Origin: Segatella copri
GTDB lineage: Bacteria > Bacteroidota > Bacteroidia > Bacteroidales > Bacteroidaceae
Assembly (NCBI RefSeq): GCF_026015295.1
Contig: NZ_JAPDUW010000001.1
Coordinates: 434,001 to 498,000 of the forward strand
DNA: 64,000 nt
Direction of reading: 5' to 3'
In this document: in pieces, positions 16,104 through 26,027 of the stretch
Layout of the letters: the number at the start of each line of letters is the position of its first letter
How positions within the stretch are numbered: the first letter of the stretch is position 1
Translations under genes and position numbers: made by a program
The notes under the pieces: model-generated
What the model was told of the DNA's origin: nothing
The model's input: the letters and a program-made list of their open reading frames with translations, nothing else
The model's database searches: none

Positions 16104-17405
16104 ATGAATCTGAAAGTACGCCTAGCAGTGATGAACTTCCTGGAGTTTGCAGTTTGGGGAGCTTATCTCACGTCTATGGGCAACTATCTCGGCAAGGCTG
16201 GGATGGGTGCCGAGATTTCCTGGTTCTATACCATCCAGGGAATCGTATCTATTTTTATGCCTACATTGATGGGTATTGTGGCAGATAAGTATATCCAGCC
16301 GCAACGTCTTTTGGGCTATTGTCACCTTTTGGCAGGAGCAGCTATGATAGGTCTGTTCGGTATGGGGCAGGCTAGTCAGACTCCTAATGAGGCAATGTTT
16401 ATTGCCGTTTACACCTTCAGCGTGGCTTTCTATATGCCTACATTGGCATTGTCAAATACTTCGGCATTCAGTATATTGAAGAGCAACGGGCTCGACACCG
16501 TGAAGGCTTTTCCGCCAATCCGTGTGTTCGGAACCGTGGGCTTCATCCTCACGATGTGGATTGTGAACTGTGCTACCTGGGACAACGGTTCATTCTCGTT
16601 CCTGTTGAGCGAGAACGCCCATAAGTTCCAGTATACCCATTATCAGTTCCTGGTTTCGGGTGTGCTCAGCATTCTTCTCTTCCTCTATTGCTTCTCATTG
16701 CCAGCCTGTCCTATCGTGAAGAAAGAGACAAAGAGCTGGGTAGAGACATGGGGTTTCGATGCCTTCAAACTCTTCAAGAGCCGCGAGATGGCGATGTTCT
16801 TCATCTTCTCTTGCATGCTCGGTATGAGTCTGCAGGTAACCAATGGCTATGCCACTCCGTTCATTACCAGTTTCAAGGGCGATCCTGCCATGCTTGATAC
16901 CTTTGCAGCTAACAATGCTACGCTCCTGGTATCCATCTCTCAGGTGGCCGAGGCGCTCTGCATCCTTCTCATTCCGTTCTTCCTGAAGCGTTATGGCATC
17001 AAGGTTGTGATGCTCATCGCCATGATGGCATGGGTTTTGCGATTCGGTTTCTTCGGATTGGGCAATCCTGCATTCCCGGGTGTTACCTTCTTCATTCTCT
17101 CATGCATCGTTTACGGTGTAGCCTTCGACTTCTTCAATGTGTCGGGCGGTCTGTTTGTAGACCAGAAATGTGATGTGAAGGTAAGAGCATCGGCTCAGGG
17201 ACTGTTCATGCTGATGACCAACGGTCTGGGAGCATCTATCGGAACCATTCTCGCAGGTATGGTCATCAACCATTACTGCCACTGGACAGATGATGGCTAC
17301 CTGATGGGTGACTGGAAAACCTGCTGGTTCATCTTTGCTGGTTATGCGCTCGTGGTAGCTGTAGCCTTTGCTGTCCTTTTCCGTCCGAAGAAAGAACAGA
17401 AATAA
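16104..17405 (+). CDS. MFS transporter, nucleoside:H+ symporter type
   Basis: 433 residues with 12 predicted membrane helices. The N-terminus (LAVMNFLEFAVWGAYLTSMG) and the segments GIVADKYIQPQRLLGYCHLL and GGLFVDQKCDVKVRASAQGL are typical of the NupG/XapB-like nucleoside:H+ symporter branch of the MFS. It probably imports nucleosides across the inner membrane. It is monocistronic with a promoter at 16063-16070. Substrate preference is not visible. Confidence 0.85.
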   Translation: MNLKVRLAVMNFLEFAVWGAYLTSMGNYLGKAGMGAEISWFYTIQGIVSIFMPTLMGIVADKYIQPQRLLGYCHLLAGAAMIGLFGMGQASQTPNEAMFIAVYTFSVAFYMPTLALSNTSAFSILKSNGLDTVKAFPPIRVFGTVGFILTMWIVNCATWDNGSFSFLLSENAHKFQYTHYQFLVSGVLSILLFLYCFSLPACPIVKKETKSWVETWGFDAFKLFKSREMAMFFIFSCMLGMSLQVTNGYATPFITSFKGDPAMLDTFAANNATLLVSISQVAEALCILLIPFFLKRYGIKVVMLIAMMAWVLRFGFFGLGNPAFPGVTFFILSCIVYGVAFDFFNVSGGLFVDQKCDVKVRASAQGLFMLMTNGLGASIGTILAGMVINHYCHWTDDGYLMGDWKTCWFIFAGYALVVAVAFAVLFRPKKEQK

Positions 17406-17492
17406 GGAAGAAAAAGGTCATACTCAACGCGAGAGTAAAAACAGAATATTACGTAAGAATATAAATAAATTTAAATAAAGAAAGGGTACATA

Positions 17493-18056
17493 ATGATGTT
17501 GTACAAACTTAAACTCGCTGCCTGCTTTGGCATTCCGGAAGCTTCCGGGACATGTATTATTAGTTTGGTAGACGAATCCGAAAAAAGAGCTTTGTCTATT
17601 ATGACTAATGAATATGTAGCAGAGCAGCTGAAGGCATGTAATTCGAAAACTTCTGATTTTAAAAATGATGTGGTCTCTGTACTTTGGACACTATTTGACA
17701 GGCAAAATGTAGACGATTTCTATCTCGAATTCGATGCTACGCCAGAGAGGGGAGTATATGCTACTCTTGTGAATAAAATCACAAATGAACGTATGAGCAT
17801 CAAGACTGACCAGGCTGTGTTGCTGTCTGTGGCTGCGGATATAGAAATGTATACAACAGAGCTGGTTATAAAGGAAATTTCTACTCCTTTTAATAAAAAT
17901 GATATGAGTTCGGCTTCTTGTGCGGTACCTATTTCGGCTTTGCCAGACCAGATGCTCGAAAAAGCATTGGATTGTGCCATTAATGAAGAAGATTACGAAA
18001 CTGCCTCAGCCATTCGCGATGAGATAGAGCGCCGCAAAGGCAAAAAAAGTGAATAA
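17493..18056 (+). CDS. bifunctional nuclease (BFN/DUF151) domain with UVR motif
   Basis: 187 residues. The N-terminal about 135 residues match the bifunctional-nuclease (DUF151) fold (YVAEQLKACN; DVVSVLWTLFDRQNVDDFYLEF; TDQAVLLSVAADIEMYTTELV). A linker leads to a C-terminal UvrB/UvrC-type motif (EKALDCAINEEDYETASAIRDEIERRKGK, about 156-184). The same architecture is common in Bacteroidetes; biochemical role there is unsettled. The gene ends 60 bp before rsmE on the same strand and probably shares its transcript. Confidence 0.85.
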   Translation: MMLYKLKLAACFGIPEASGTCIISLVDESEKRALSIMTNEYVAEQLKACNSKTSDFKNDVVSVLWTLFDRQNVDDFYLEFDATPERGVYATLVNKITNERMSIKTDQAVLLSVAADIEMYTTELVIKEISTPFNKNDMSSASCAVPISALPDQMLEKALDCAINEEDYETASAIRDEIERRKGKKSE

Positions 18057-18116
18057 TTAAAGAATATTCTTACGGAATAACAGAAAATTAAGAAGAAAAA
18101 GTAACAATAAGAGGAA

Positions 18117-18872
18117 ATGAAAGAAGTTAGATTTTTCTATGTGCCAGATGCGGCTACACAGACAGAACTGCCTCAGGAAGAGGCTACTCATGCACTCAGG
18201 GTTTTGCGTATCCAGACGGGGGACGAATTGTTCCTGATGGATGGCAAGGGGGTGTTCTACCGTGCAGAAGTTTCGCTGGCTACCAACAAACGGTGCATCT
18301 ATGAGGTGAAGGAGGTTATGCCGCAGCAGCCTGCCTGGCGCGGACACATTCACCTGGCCATCGCCCCGACAAAGATGATGGACCGCATTGAATGGATGGC
18401 AGAGAAGGCTACGGAAATCGGCTTTGATGAAATCTCTTTCCTCAACTGCAAGTTCTCTGAACGCAAGGTCATCCGCATAGACCGCATAGACAAGATTGTG
18501 GTTTCTGCCGTCAAGCAGAGCCACAAGGCTTGGAAACCTGTGGTCAACGAACTGCAGAACTTTAAAGATTTTATTACTACTCCCCGCAATGGCAGAAAGT
18601 TTATCTGCCATTGTTATGAGGAGATAGAAAAGAAAGACTTTTTTGCCGAGATTTCCAAGTCATGTCCAGCTGATGATTCTGCCGGAGCAGCCCAGGAGGG
18701 TACTGATGACATCACCGTGCTGGTAGGACCTGAGGGCGATTTCTCTATCGATGAGGTGAGACTGGCCCTGGAAAACGGATATGAGAGTGTTTCGCTTGGC
18801 ACCAGTCGCCTCCGTACGGAAACAGCAGGATTGGTGGCTGTCAACATGTGCCATCTGGCAAGAGCTTTATAA
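18117..18872 (+). CDS. rsmE: 16S rRNA (uracil1498-N3)-methyltransferase
   Basis: 251 residues. An N-terminal PUA-like domain (EEATHALRVLRIQTGDELFLMDG) precedes the SPOUT methyltransferase domain with the knot motifs VLVGPEGDFSIDEV and SLGTSRLRTETAGL. RsmE methylates N3 of U1498 of 16S rRNA. A 15-residue Asp/Ala-rich insert (PADDSAGAAQEGTDD, near 182-196) sits before the last motif. It follows the BFN gene and is followed after 14 bp by the DUF4836 gene. Confidence 0.93.
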   Translation: MKEVRFFYVPDAATQTELPQEEATHALRVLRIQTGDELFLMDGKGVFYRAEVSLATNKRCIYEVKEVMPQQPAWRGHIHLAIAPTKMMDRIEWMAEKATEIGFDEISFLNCKFSERKVIRIDRIDKIVVSAVKQSHKAWKPVVNELQNFKDFITTPRNGRKFICHCYEEIEKKDFFAEISKSCPADDSAGAAQEGTDDITVLVGPEGDFSIDEVRLALENGYESVSLGTSRLRTETAGLVAVNMCHLARAL

Positions 18873-18886
18873 TATTTACTAGTGTG

Positions 18887-20284
18887 ATGAAAAGATTGTA
18901 TAAGAGTTTGATGTTCATGTGCTTGGCTGTCGTATTGGGATTGCTGAGCTCATGCTCGGGCACTGACTATCTCAATGCCATTCCAAAGAAAAGTACTGCG
19001 CTCATCTCTGTTGACATGCAGCAGATGGCATCCGGCAAAAGCGATGAAGACAAGGCGGGAATGCTAAAGTCTCTGCTGCACGTTGAGGATGCATCGAAGT
19101 GTGGCATCGACATCTCAGAGAAGATATTCCTCTTTGAGAGTGCTGATGGCAACCTCGGACTTTGTGCCAAGGTGAGCGATGAGGGCGATGTAGAAGACTG
19201 GCTTGCTTCGCTTGCCAAACAGCATATCGCTACAGAGGTGAAGGAGCGCAAAGGCTTTCATTTCTCTGTATTGAAAAATTCGTGGCTGATCGGCTTTTCT
19301 GATCAGGCACTCCTCGTTATGGGACCGGTTGTAGCCGATGCGCAGGCCCACCTCCAGCAGCAGATGGTGAAATATCTGAAGGCTGATGAGGACGAAGGTA
19401 TTACCGCATCGCCTATGTTTGAACGTCTGGAAACCATCACTTCGCCTATGGCTATGGTGGCTCAGGCTCAGGCGCTGCCGGAGAAGTTCGTAGCTCCGTT
19501 TACCCTTGGTACTCCTAAAGATACCGACCCTTCGCAGGTAGTGATTGCTGCTGAGATGGACGTGAAAGACGGTATCCTGCAGGTGAAGGGAGAAACCTTC
19601 TCCTTTAATAAAGAAATAGATGAGGCCCTGAAGAAGGCGGCTCAAACCTATCGTCCGATTAAAGGCAGCTACGTTAAGTCGATGCCTGCTGATGCCCTGG
19701 CGGGTATCTTCATGAACGTAAAGGGCGAGCAGTTCCTGCCGATGATGCAGAGCAACCGCAGCCTTCAGACCCTCCTGATGGGTATCAACCAGGCTATCGA
19801 CATGGATAATATCATCCGTAGTGTGGATGGAGATATGGCTATCGTGATGCCTTCGCTTACGGATAACAATATGCAGATGACGATGGCTGCTAAACTGTCG
19901 CATGCCAAGTGGTTGGGTGATGTTGATTATTGGAAAACTTCATGTCCGGCTGGTGCGAAGATAGCCAATTGGGGAAAGAATGCTTACTTCTATACCGACG
20001 GCAAGACCTCGTTCTATTTCGGTGTGACGGATGACAAGCAGTTCTTTAGCGGAAGCGACCAGCTGATGGCGCAATATGCCGTGAAACCAAGTAATCATCC
20101 GATAGATGCAAAGATTCAGAAACTCATCGTCGGTCAGAAACTGGCAATGGTCATCAATCTCGCCAAGAGTTCTGGTAGTGACGGCTCGGGCAAGGATGAT
20201 GCCATCTCTACCGTAACCGGTCTTCTCACCCCAGTCTTCGGAAATCTTACTTCGGTGGTCTATACTTTAAAGGTAAAAGATTAA
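18887..20284 (+). CDS. DUF4836-family lipoprotein
   Basis: 465 residues from the ATG at 18887, chosen because a lipoprotein signal starts there (MKRLYKSLMFMCLAVVLGLL, then SSC). The mature protein (YLNAIPKKSTALISVDMQQM, later WLIGFSDQALLVMGP) matches the Bacteroidetes DUF4836 family, of unknown function and probably anchored in a membrane facing the periplasm. The ABC ATPase gene begins 18 bp after its stop, so the lipoprotein and transporter may act together. Confidence 0.8.
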   Translation: MKRLYKSLMFMCLAVVLGLLSSCSGTDYLNAIPKKSTALISVDMQQMASGKSDEDKAGMLKSLLHVEDASKCGIDISEKIFLFESADGNLGLCAKVSDEGDVEDWLASLAKQHIATEVKERKGFHFSVLKNSWLIGFSDQALLVMGPVVADAQAHLQQQMVKYLKADEDEGITASPMFERLETITSPMAMVAQAQALPEKFVAPFTLGTPKDTDPSQVVIAAEMDVKDGILQVKGETFSFNKEIDEALKKAAQTYRPIKGSYVKSMPADALAGIFMNVKGEQFLPMMQSNRSLQTLLMGINQAIDMDNIIRSVDGDMAIVMPSLTDNNMQMTMAAKLSHAKWLGDVDYWKTSCPAGAKIANWGKNAYFYTDGKTSFYFGVTDDKQFFSGSDQLMAQYAVKPSNHPIDAKIQKLIVGQKLAMVINLAKSSGSDGSGKDDAISTVTGLLTPVFGNLTSVVYTLKVKD

Positions 20285-20302
20285 ACATTAAACATAAAAA
20301 AA

Positions 20303-20947
20303 GTGGAAAAGATTCAGCTTCATTCCGTTCTCCCACAGGTTTTTGCCCAGCGCAACGACCTGGATTCGGAGATATGGAAGCAGGATGTTACCTTCGAGAA
20401 AGGTCATCTTTATCTTATCGAGGCAGAGAGTGGCAGCGGAAAGAGTACTTTCTGCAGCTATGTGCTCGGCTATCGTCACGACTACAGCGGAAGCGTGATG
20501 TTCGACAATGATGTTACCGCCAACTATAAGGTGAAAGACTGGGTAGAGATGCGCAAGCGTCACATCAGCCATCTCTTTCAGGAACTCCGTCTCTTCCCTG
20601 AGCTTACTGCCCTGGAGAATGTAGAAATTAAGAACAAAATAACCGGATTCAAGACGCGTGAGCAGATTCTTAAATGGTTTGATATGCTCGGTATTGCTGA
20701 TAAGGTAGATGCCAAAATCGGCAGAATGTCGTTCGGGCAGCAGCAGCGTGTGGCAATGATGCGTGCGCTCTGTCAGCCTTTCGACTTCATTCTGGCTGAT
20801 GAGCCTATCAGTCACCTCGACGACAACAATTCGCGCATCATGGCAGATATCATGATGACCGAAGCGAAGGAGCAGGGGGCTGGCGTCATCGTAACCAGTA
20901 TCGGTAAGCACATGGACTTAAACTATGAACATATATTTAGATTATGA
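20303..20947 (+). CDS. ABC transporter ATP-binding protein
   Basis: 214 residues, starting at GTG (20303-20305); no in-frame ATG is suitably placed. Walker A is ESGSGKST, the Q-loop HISHLFQELRLFP, and Walker B FILADEPISHLD. The signature is RMSFGQQQR rather than LSGGQ, a clear variant. Size and layout fit the MacB/LolD/FtsE-like group. Its stop overlaps the permease start by 4 bp, so the two form one transporter. Confidence 0.9.
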   Translation: MEKIQLHSVLPQVFAQRNDLDSEIWKQDVTFEKGHLYLIEAESGSGKSTFCSYVLGYRHDYSGSVMFDNDVTANYKVKDWVEMRKRHISHLFQELRLFPELTALENVEIKNKITGFKTREQILKWFDMLGIADKVDAKIGRMSFGQQQRVAMMRALCQPFDFILADEPISHLDDNNSRIMADIMMTEAKEQGAGVIVTSIGKHMDLNYEHIFRL

Positions 20948-22143
20948 ATTTGGTTTGGAAATTATTGCGTCAGCATATCAGCATACCTCAGTTTGCGGGC
21001 TTTGCCTTCGCCAATCTCTTCGGTATGCTCATCGTTCTTTTCGGCTTTCAGTTTTATAAAGACGTGCTGCCTGTCTTCACTCAGCAAGACAGTTTCATGA
21101 AAGCCGACTACCTCATCATGAGCAAGAAGATAGGTATGGGAAATACCATCAGCGGCCGTTCCAATACCTTCTCGGGTTCTGAAATCGATGAAATCGGTGA
21201 CCAGAAGTTTGTAAAGAAGATAGGAAAATTCACCTCTACTGAATATAAGGTAGATGCCCAGATGGGTGTAAACGGCGTGAACGTTCTGAACAGCGAACTC
21301 TTCTTCGAGAGTGTGCCTGACGGTTTTGTTGATGTGCCGCTCAAGGACTGGAAATATACGCCGGGAACTCAGGAGGTGCCAATCATCCTCCCGCGTACCT
21401 ATATTAATATGTATAACTTCGGTTTCGCCCAGAGTCATTCGCTTCCTAAAATCAGCGATGGACTGATGGGCATGATTGATTTCAATATCCAGATTCAGGC
21501 TGGTGGCAAGAAAGAGCAGTTCAAGGGAAAGGTAATCGGTTTCTCTTCGCGACTCAACACCATCCTCGTTCCTCAGGCATTCATGGACTGGAGTAACCAG
21601 GAATTTGCGCCAAACCAGAAGAGCGATCCTAACCGTCTCATCGTAGAGGTAGGTAACCCGGGAGACGAGAACATCACCAAATACCTGGATGATAACGGTT
21701 ATGAAGTAGAGACAGATAAGCTGGATGCAGAGAAGACTACCTATTTCCTCCGCATGATGGTATCGATGGTGATGATTATCGGTTTGGTTATCTCTGTTTT
21801 GAGTTTCTATATTCTGATGCTCAGCATCTATCTGCTGGTTCAGAAGAATTCTTCTAAGTTAGAGAATCTTCTTCTGATAGGTTACAGTCCGAACAATGTA
21901 GCAAAGCCATATCAAGTGCTCACCATCGCGCTGAACATCGTGGTACTCATCATCGCGTGGATTATCCTCTTCTTCCTTCGCGATTACTACATGGGCTTCA
22001 TCGAAACCCTCTTCCCTGATATCGACGAGGGCACCATGCTCCCAGCCATCGCCCTAGGTCTGCTCCTGTTCCTGATAGTTTCTATCCTGAACATCGTAGC
22101 CATCCGTCGCAAGGTGATGAGCATCTGGCAGCGAAAGGAGTAA
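20944..22143 (+). CDS. ABC transporter permease, FtsX/MacB topology
   Basis: 399 residues. One helix near the N-terminus (about 17-36), a large extracytoplasmic domain (about 40-270), then three C-terminal helices (about 275-300, 325-350, 365-385): the FtsX/MacB/LolCE topology. Such proteins act as mechanotransducers or move lipids, lipoproteins or peptides. The extracytoplasmic domain gives no further clue. The operon with the ATPase, and probably with the DUF4836 lipoprotein, ends at the terminator 22258-22287. Confidence 0.85.
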   Translation: MNLVWKLLRQHISIPQFAGFAFANLFGMLIVLFGFQFYKDVLPVFTQQDSFMKADYLIMSKKIGMGNTISGRSNTFSGSEIDEIGDQKFVKKIGKFTSTEYKVDAQMGVNGVNVLNSELFFESVPDGFVDVPLKDWKYTPGTQEVPIILPRTYINMYNFGFAQSHSLPKISDGLMGMIDFNIQIQAGGKKEQFKGKVIGFSSRLNTILVPQAFMDWSNQEFAPNQKSDPNRLIVEVGNPGDENITKYLDDNGYEVETDKLDAEKTTYFLRMMVSMVMIIGLVISVLSFYILMLSIYLLVQKNSSKLENLLLIGYSPNNVAKPYQVLTIALNIVVLIIAWIILFFLRDYYMGFIETLFPDIDEGTMLPAIALGLLLFLIVSILNIVAIRRKVMSIWQRKE

Positions 22144-22257
22144 GGCACCTAGCCTCCGTTCCAAGCGATTCCATCGCCTGTCATAAAAGCTCAGTCCCCC
22201 GCTTTTAGCCCCGAAAAAACTATAAGCAAACCCCCGTTATAAATAACAAATTAAAGG

Positions 22258-22287
22258 AAATCTGCGTTATTTGCTTAACGCAGATTT
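22258..22287 (+). terminator. terminator after ABC operon
   Basis: AAATCTGCGTTA (22258-22269) and TAACGCAGATTT (22276-22287) form a perfect 12-bp stem followed by a T-run. Confidence 0.9.
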
Positions 22288-22348
22288 TTTTTATGTTATA
22301 AAACACTATTTTTCATGCTTTTGTAACAAATAAAAGCAATTTTTTTAT

Positions 22349-22356
22349 TACTTTTG
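22349..22356 (+). promoter_or_regulatory. -7 element of first Oar-like gene
   Basis: TACTTTTG matches TAnnTTTG, 65 bp upstream of the ATG at 22422. A matching -33 TTG is not clear. Confidence 0.5.
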
Positions 22357-22421
22357 CAACCGATAACAATATAAGAGGGGGTCATATCCCCAAGTTTTAA
22401 TAATTTTATATAATAAAAGGT

Positions 22422-25400
22422 ATGCAGAAAAGATTGCATTTATTAGTGGCTTTGCTGGCCTTTATGGTAACCACAGCCATGGCGCAGATTACCACATCTA
22501 GCGTTAGTGGTAAAATTACAGCTAATGGCGAAGACGTCATTGGCGCAACAATCAAGGCTGTTCACCAACCTTCTGGTACAGTCTATCGTGCAGTGACCAA
22601 CATGGATGGTCGTTATTCTATTCAGGGTATGCGTCCGGGTGGACCTTATGTTCTGGAAGTAACCTACGTGGGTTACAAGAACAAGCAGGTAAAGGGCATT
22701 TCTCTTTCTCTTGGTCAGAATACAGTCTTGAACGAGACTTTGGCTGAGGATGCAGCTCAGTTGGAAGACGTGGTAGTTGTAGCCAATCGTAACAACAACA
22801 TGCGCACCGACCGTGCTGGTGCAACAACAAGTATTGATGCAACACACATTGAGGCAATTCCTACCGTTTCACGTAGCATGAACGACCTCTTGAAGTTGAC
22901 CCCACAGGCTTCTACCGTAGGTGGTTTCTCTGTTGGTGGTGGTAACTTCCGTCAGAGCTATGTAACTGTAGATGGTGCAGCATTCAACAATGCTTTTGGT
23001 ATCGGTTCTAACCTTCCTGGTAATGGCTCACCAATCTCACTTGATGCATTGGATCAGATTTCTGTATCTTCATCTCCTTTTGATGTCCGTATGAGTGGTT
23101 TCACTGGTGGTGCTATTAATGCAGTTACCAAGAGCGGTACCAATCAGTATAAGGGTTCTGCTTATATGTATACTACCAATTCTCATCTTAAAGGTAACAA
23201 GGTGGATGATTACGAGTTGACCCGTCTTCAGTCTCATACTACTACTTGGGGTGCAACTGTTGGTGGTCCTATCATCAAGGATAAGTTGTTCTTCTTCGTA
23301 AATGGTGAATATGAAGTTCAGATGGCTGCTGGCCCTTCGGCTGTGGCTCGTGCTTCAGAAAACGATGCATGGAACTTCTCTTCTGGTACAGTACATCGCC
23401 CTACAGTAGGTGATATCAGTACATTGACAAATTTCCTTTCTAGCAAGTATGGATATAACCCAGGCCGTTATCAGGGCTATTCATTGGATACTCCTGCCTA
23501 CAAGATTTTGGCACGTTTGGATTGGAATATCAATGAGACAAACAAGTTGAATTTCCGTTTCTCTCGTTCACATTCAAAGGATTCTAATGCTCCTTCTTCT
23601 TCAACCAGTCCATTCACAACCAACGCACTCTATTTGGGAGGTGAAGGAATTTCTGCAGGCAAGGGTAATCGTACTTCTAATTCAGCGATGTATTTTGAAA
23701 GTGCGCGTTATTGCAAAGACCGCAACTTTACCTCTTTTGCTGCAGAATGGAACTCAAAGTGGGGCATCGTCAACAATGCTTTACGTTTGACATACTCTTT
23801 TCAGGATGAGCCTCGTTCTTACACAGGTGGTGTGTTCCCTACAGTAGATATTTTGCAGAACGGCTCAGATTATCTCTCATTCGGTCCTGATGTCTTTACT
23901 GCCGGAAACTTAGCTCAGGTGAAGACTTTCGTTGCCACCGATGAGGCTTCTTTCATGATTGGAAAGCACAATTTCCTGGCTGGTGTTCAGTATGAAACCA
24001 ATGAGGCTCTGAATGGATTCGGTGCTGCCATGAATGGTTACTATGTTTATAATTCATTAGATGAATTCATGGCTGGAGGTCAGCCTTTTGCCTATGGTAT
24101 TACCTATCCGTTCAATGGTACAGAACCTTTCCATGCTAAAATGAAGTATAATCAGTTCTCAGCGTATGTACAGGATCAGATTAACTTCTCTGACAGATTC
24201 CGCATGACTGCCGGTATCCGTATGGAGGCTCCTTTCTATCCTGAGTTGAAGAACAATTATAATGCTAAGTTTGCTGACCTGAAGTTCAAGATGGCTGATG
24301 GTTCTGAAGTAAGCTATACAACAGATCAGTTGCCTGATGCTCCTGTCACAGTTTCTCCTCGTGTAGGTTTCAACTGGGATGTTCTCGGCAATCAGAAGGT
24401 CGTACTCCGTGGTGGTACCGGATACTTTATCGGTCGTTTGCCTTTCGTATGGCTCGTTTCTGCTGTGTCTAATTCGGGTTGTGGTCAGTATCAGTACTCC
24501 TATATTCAGGGTGATGCTAAATCACTTCCTACTTTTGGTGAGATTTCTAAGTTCTATCCTACTGTTGCAGAGCAGTTGTCTGACAGCGGCTTATCTCTGC
24601 CTAAGGAGCCAAATGCTGCACCTCAGACTCCAACCATCATCGATAAGGATTTGAAGATGAATGCAACATGGAAGTCATCTCTGGCTGTTGACGTGAAGTT
24701 GCCATACGATATCAATTTCTCTGTTGAGGGAATCTATAGCCGTGATTTCAACCCATCTGTTGTTACCACTCAGAACTATTACTGGGATGGAAAGCAGACC
24801 ATTACTTTGAGTCCAGAGGATACTCGTCATTATCTTACATGTTCAAATAAATCGGTGACACCATATTTGATTACAAATGCTGGTCACAAGGCACATTATG
24901 AATCTTTGACATTCTCTTTGGCAAAGAAGTTTGACTTTGGTCTCGACCTCTCGGCTTCTTATACCATGGCACAGGCGAAATCATACGGTGACGGTGTTGG
25001 CGACCAGGTAACTTCTGCCTATAAGAACAACCGTTATTCTGTGAATGCCAATAATGATAAGGAAATCGGTTTTGCAAACTATGTTGCTCCTAACCGTTTG
25101 CTGATTACTGCCAGCTATTCTAAGGATTATGCTAAGCATTTCGGTACAATGGTTGGTTTGGTATATGAGGGAACTAATTTTGGCTATGATCCATATGCTG
25201 CAACAAGATTCTCATATACCTTTGCTGGTAATGTAGTGAACGATTATAAGGGTTCTTACAGTTTGCTTTATGTTCCAGCAAGTCGTGAGGCGCTTGATGC
25301 CTGGAACTTCTCTGACTATATTTATACTGATGCTAAAAAGCAGAAGCAGACTTATACAGCAGAACAGCAGAAGGATGATTTCTGGAACTATATCAATCAG

Positions 25401-25754
25401 GATTCTTACCTGAAGGGACGCAAGGGTAAGTATGCTGAGCGTGGTGGAGCCAAGATGCCATGGCATCATCAGCTGGACTTCAAGTTTGCACAGAACTTCT
25501 ACATGAATGTAGCTGGTCAGCGCAATACATTGCAGTTTGGAGTTGATATCAAGAACCTGGCAAACTTGCTTAATAGCAACTGGGGTCTTTACAAGAAGGT
25601 TGTTAACAGTTCTTTGTTGAAGTATGACTCTAAGAAAAAGTCTTTCCAGTTCCAGCGTAATGGTTCTGAGGCTTTGACCAAGACATTCACCAACTACACA
25701 AGCTTCAACTCTACCTATTCTATCCAGTTCTCTATCCGTTACATTTTCAACTAA
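22422..25754 (+). CDS. Oar-like TonB-dependent receptor (copy 1)
   Basis: 1110 residues. Signal peptide (ends AMAQ, residue 21), carboxypeptidase-regulatory-like beta domain (about 24-112, SGKITANGEDVIGATI and MDGRYSIQGMRPGGPY), TonB plug with the hallmark GGAINAVTKSGTNQYKGS, then a large outer-membrane barrel. The Oar-like group lacks SusD partners and is tied to peptide or protein uptake or secretion in Bacteroidetes and myxobacteria; the substrate here is unknown. The protein ends RYIFN, with Asn after the usual terminal aromatic residue. Copy 2 follows 273 bp downstream. Confidence 0.9.
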   Translation: MQKRLHLLVALLAFMVTTAMAQITTSSVSGKITANGEDVIGATIKAVHQPSGTVYRAVTNMDGRYSIQGMRPGGPYVLEVTYVGYKNKQVKGISLSLGQNTVLNETLAEDAAQLEDVVVVANRNNNMRTDRAGATTSIDATHIEAIPTVSRSMNDLLKLTPQASTVGGFSVGGGNFRQSYVTVDGAAFNNAFGIGSNLPGNGSPISLDALDQISVSSSPFDVRMSGFTGGAINAVTKSGTNQYKGSAYMYTTNSHLKGNKVDDYELTRLQSHTTTWGATVGGPIIKDKLFFFVNGEYEVQMAAGPSAVARASENDAWNFSSGTVHRPTVGDISTLTNFLSSKYGYNPGRYQGYSLDTPAYKILARLDWNINETNKLNFRFSRSHSKDSNAPSSSTSPFTTNALYLGGEGISAGKGNRTSNSAMYFESARYCKDRNFTSFAAEWNSKWGIVNNALRLTYSFQDEPRSYTGGVFPTVDILQNGSDYLSFGPDVFTAGNLAQVKTFVATDEASFMIGKHNFLAGVQYETNEALNGFGAAMNGYYVYNSLDEFMAGGQPFAYGITYPFNGTEPFHAKMKYNQFSAYVQDQINFSDRFRMTAGIRMEAPFYPELKNNYNAKFADLKFKMADGSEVSYTTDQLPDAPVTVSPRVGFNWDVLGNQKVVLRGGTGYFIGRLPFVWLVSAVSNSGCGQYQYSYIQGDAKSLPTFGEISKFYPTVAEQLSDSGLSLPKEPNAAPQTPTIIDKDLKMNATWKSSLAVDVKLPYDINFSVEGIYSRDFNPSVVTTQNYYWDGKQTITLSPEDTRHYLTCSNKSVTPYLITNAGHKAHYESLTFSLAKKFDFGLDLSASYTMAQAKSYGDGVGDQVTSAYKNNRYSVNANNDKEIGFANYVAPNRLLITASYSKDYAKHFGTMVGLVYEGTNFGYDPYAATRFSYTFAGNVVNDYKGSYSLLYVPASREALDAWNFSDYIYTDAKKQKQTYTAEQQKDDFWNYINQDSYLKGRKGKYAERGGAKMPWHHQLDFKFAQNFYMNVAGQRNTLQFGVDIKNLANLLNSNWGLYKKVVNSSLLKYDSKKKSFQFQRNGSEALTKTFTNYTSFNSTYSIQFSIRYIFN

Positions 25755-25820
25755 TGGGTGAGTTTTGGAAATCAGAATCTGTGTAGACTATCGTACTATA
25801 CATTAGTATAATATCATTCC

Positions 25821-25852
25821 GATGCACTTCTCTTTTTCGAGGGAAGTGCATC
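25821..25852 (+). terminator. terminator after Oar copy 1
   Basis: GATGCACTTC (25821-25830) pairs with GAAGTGCATC (25843-25852), followed by at least eight T. Confidence 0.9.
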
Positions 25853-25934
25853 TTTTTTTTTCGTTTATTTGCATCTTTTTGGTATATTCTATCATTTTTC
25901 TCTGTTTTTTGCTTGTTGTTTCAAAAATAATGTT

Positions 25935-25942
25935 TATATTTG
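25935..25942 (+). promoter_or_regulatory. -7 element of second Oar-like gene
   Basis: TATATTTG with TTG at 25913-25915 (19-bp spacing). It shows copy 2 is transcribed on its own, with a leader of about 80 nt. Confidence 0.65.
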
Positions 25943-26027
25943 CAACATATTTGTTTATAAGAGTGAATGCTCACGGTACGAGGTGCGCGGTTCTCTCTTT
26001 ATTTATTCACAAAAGAATCTAAACAAC

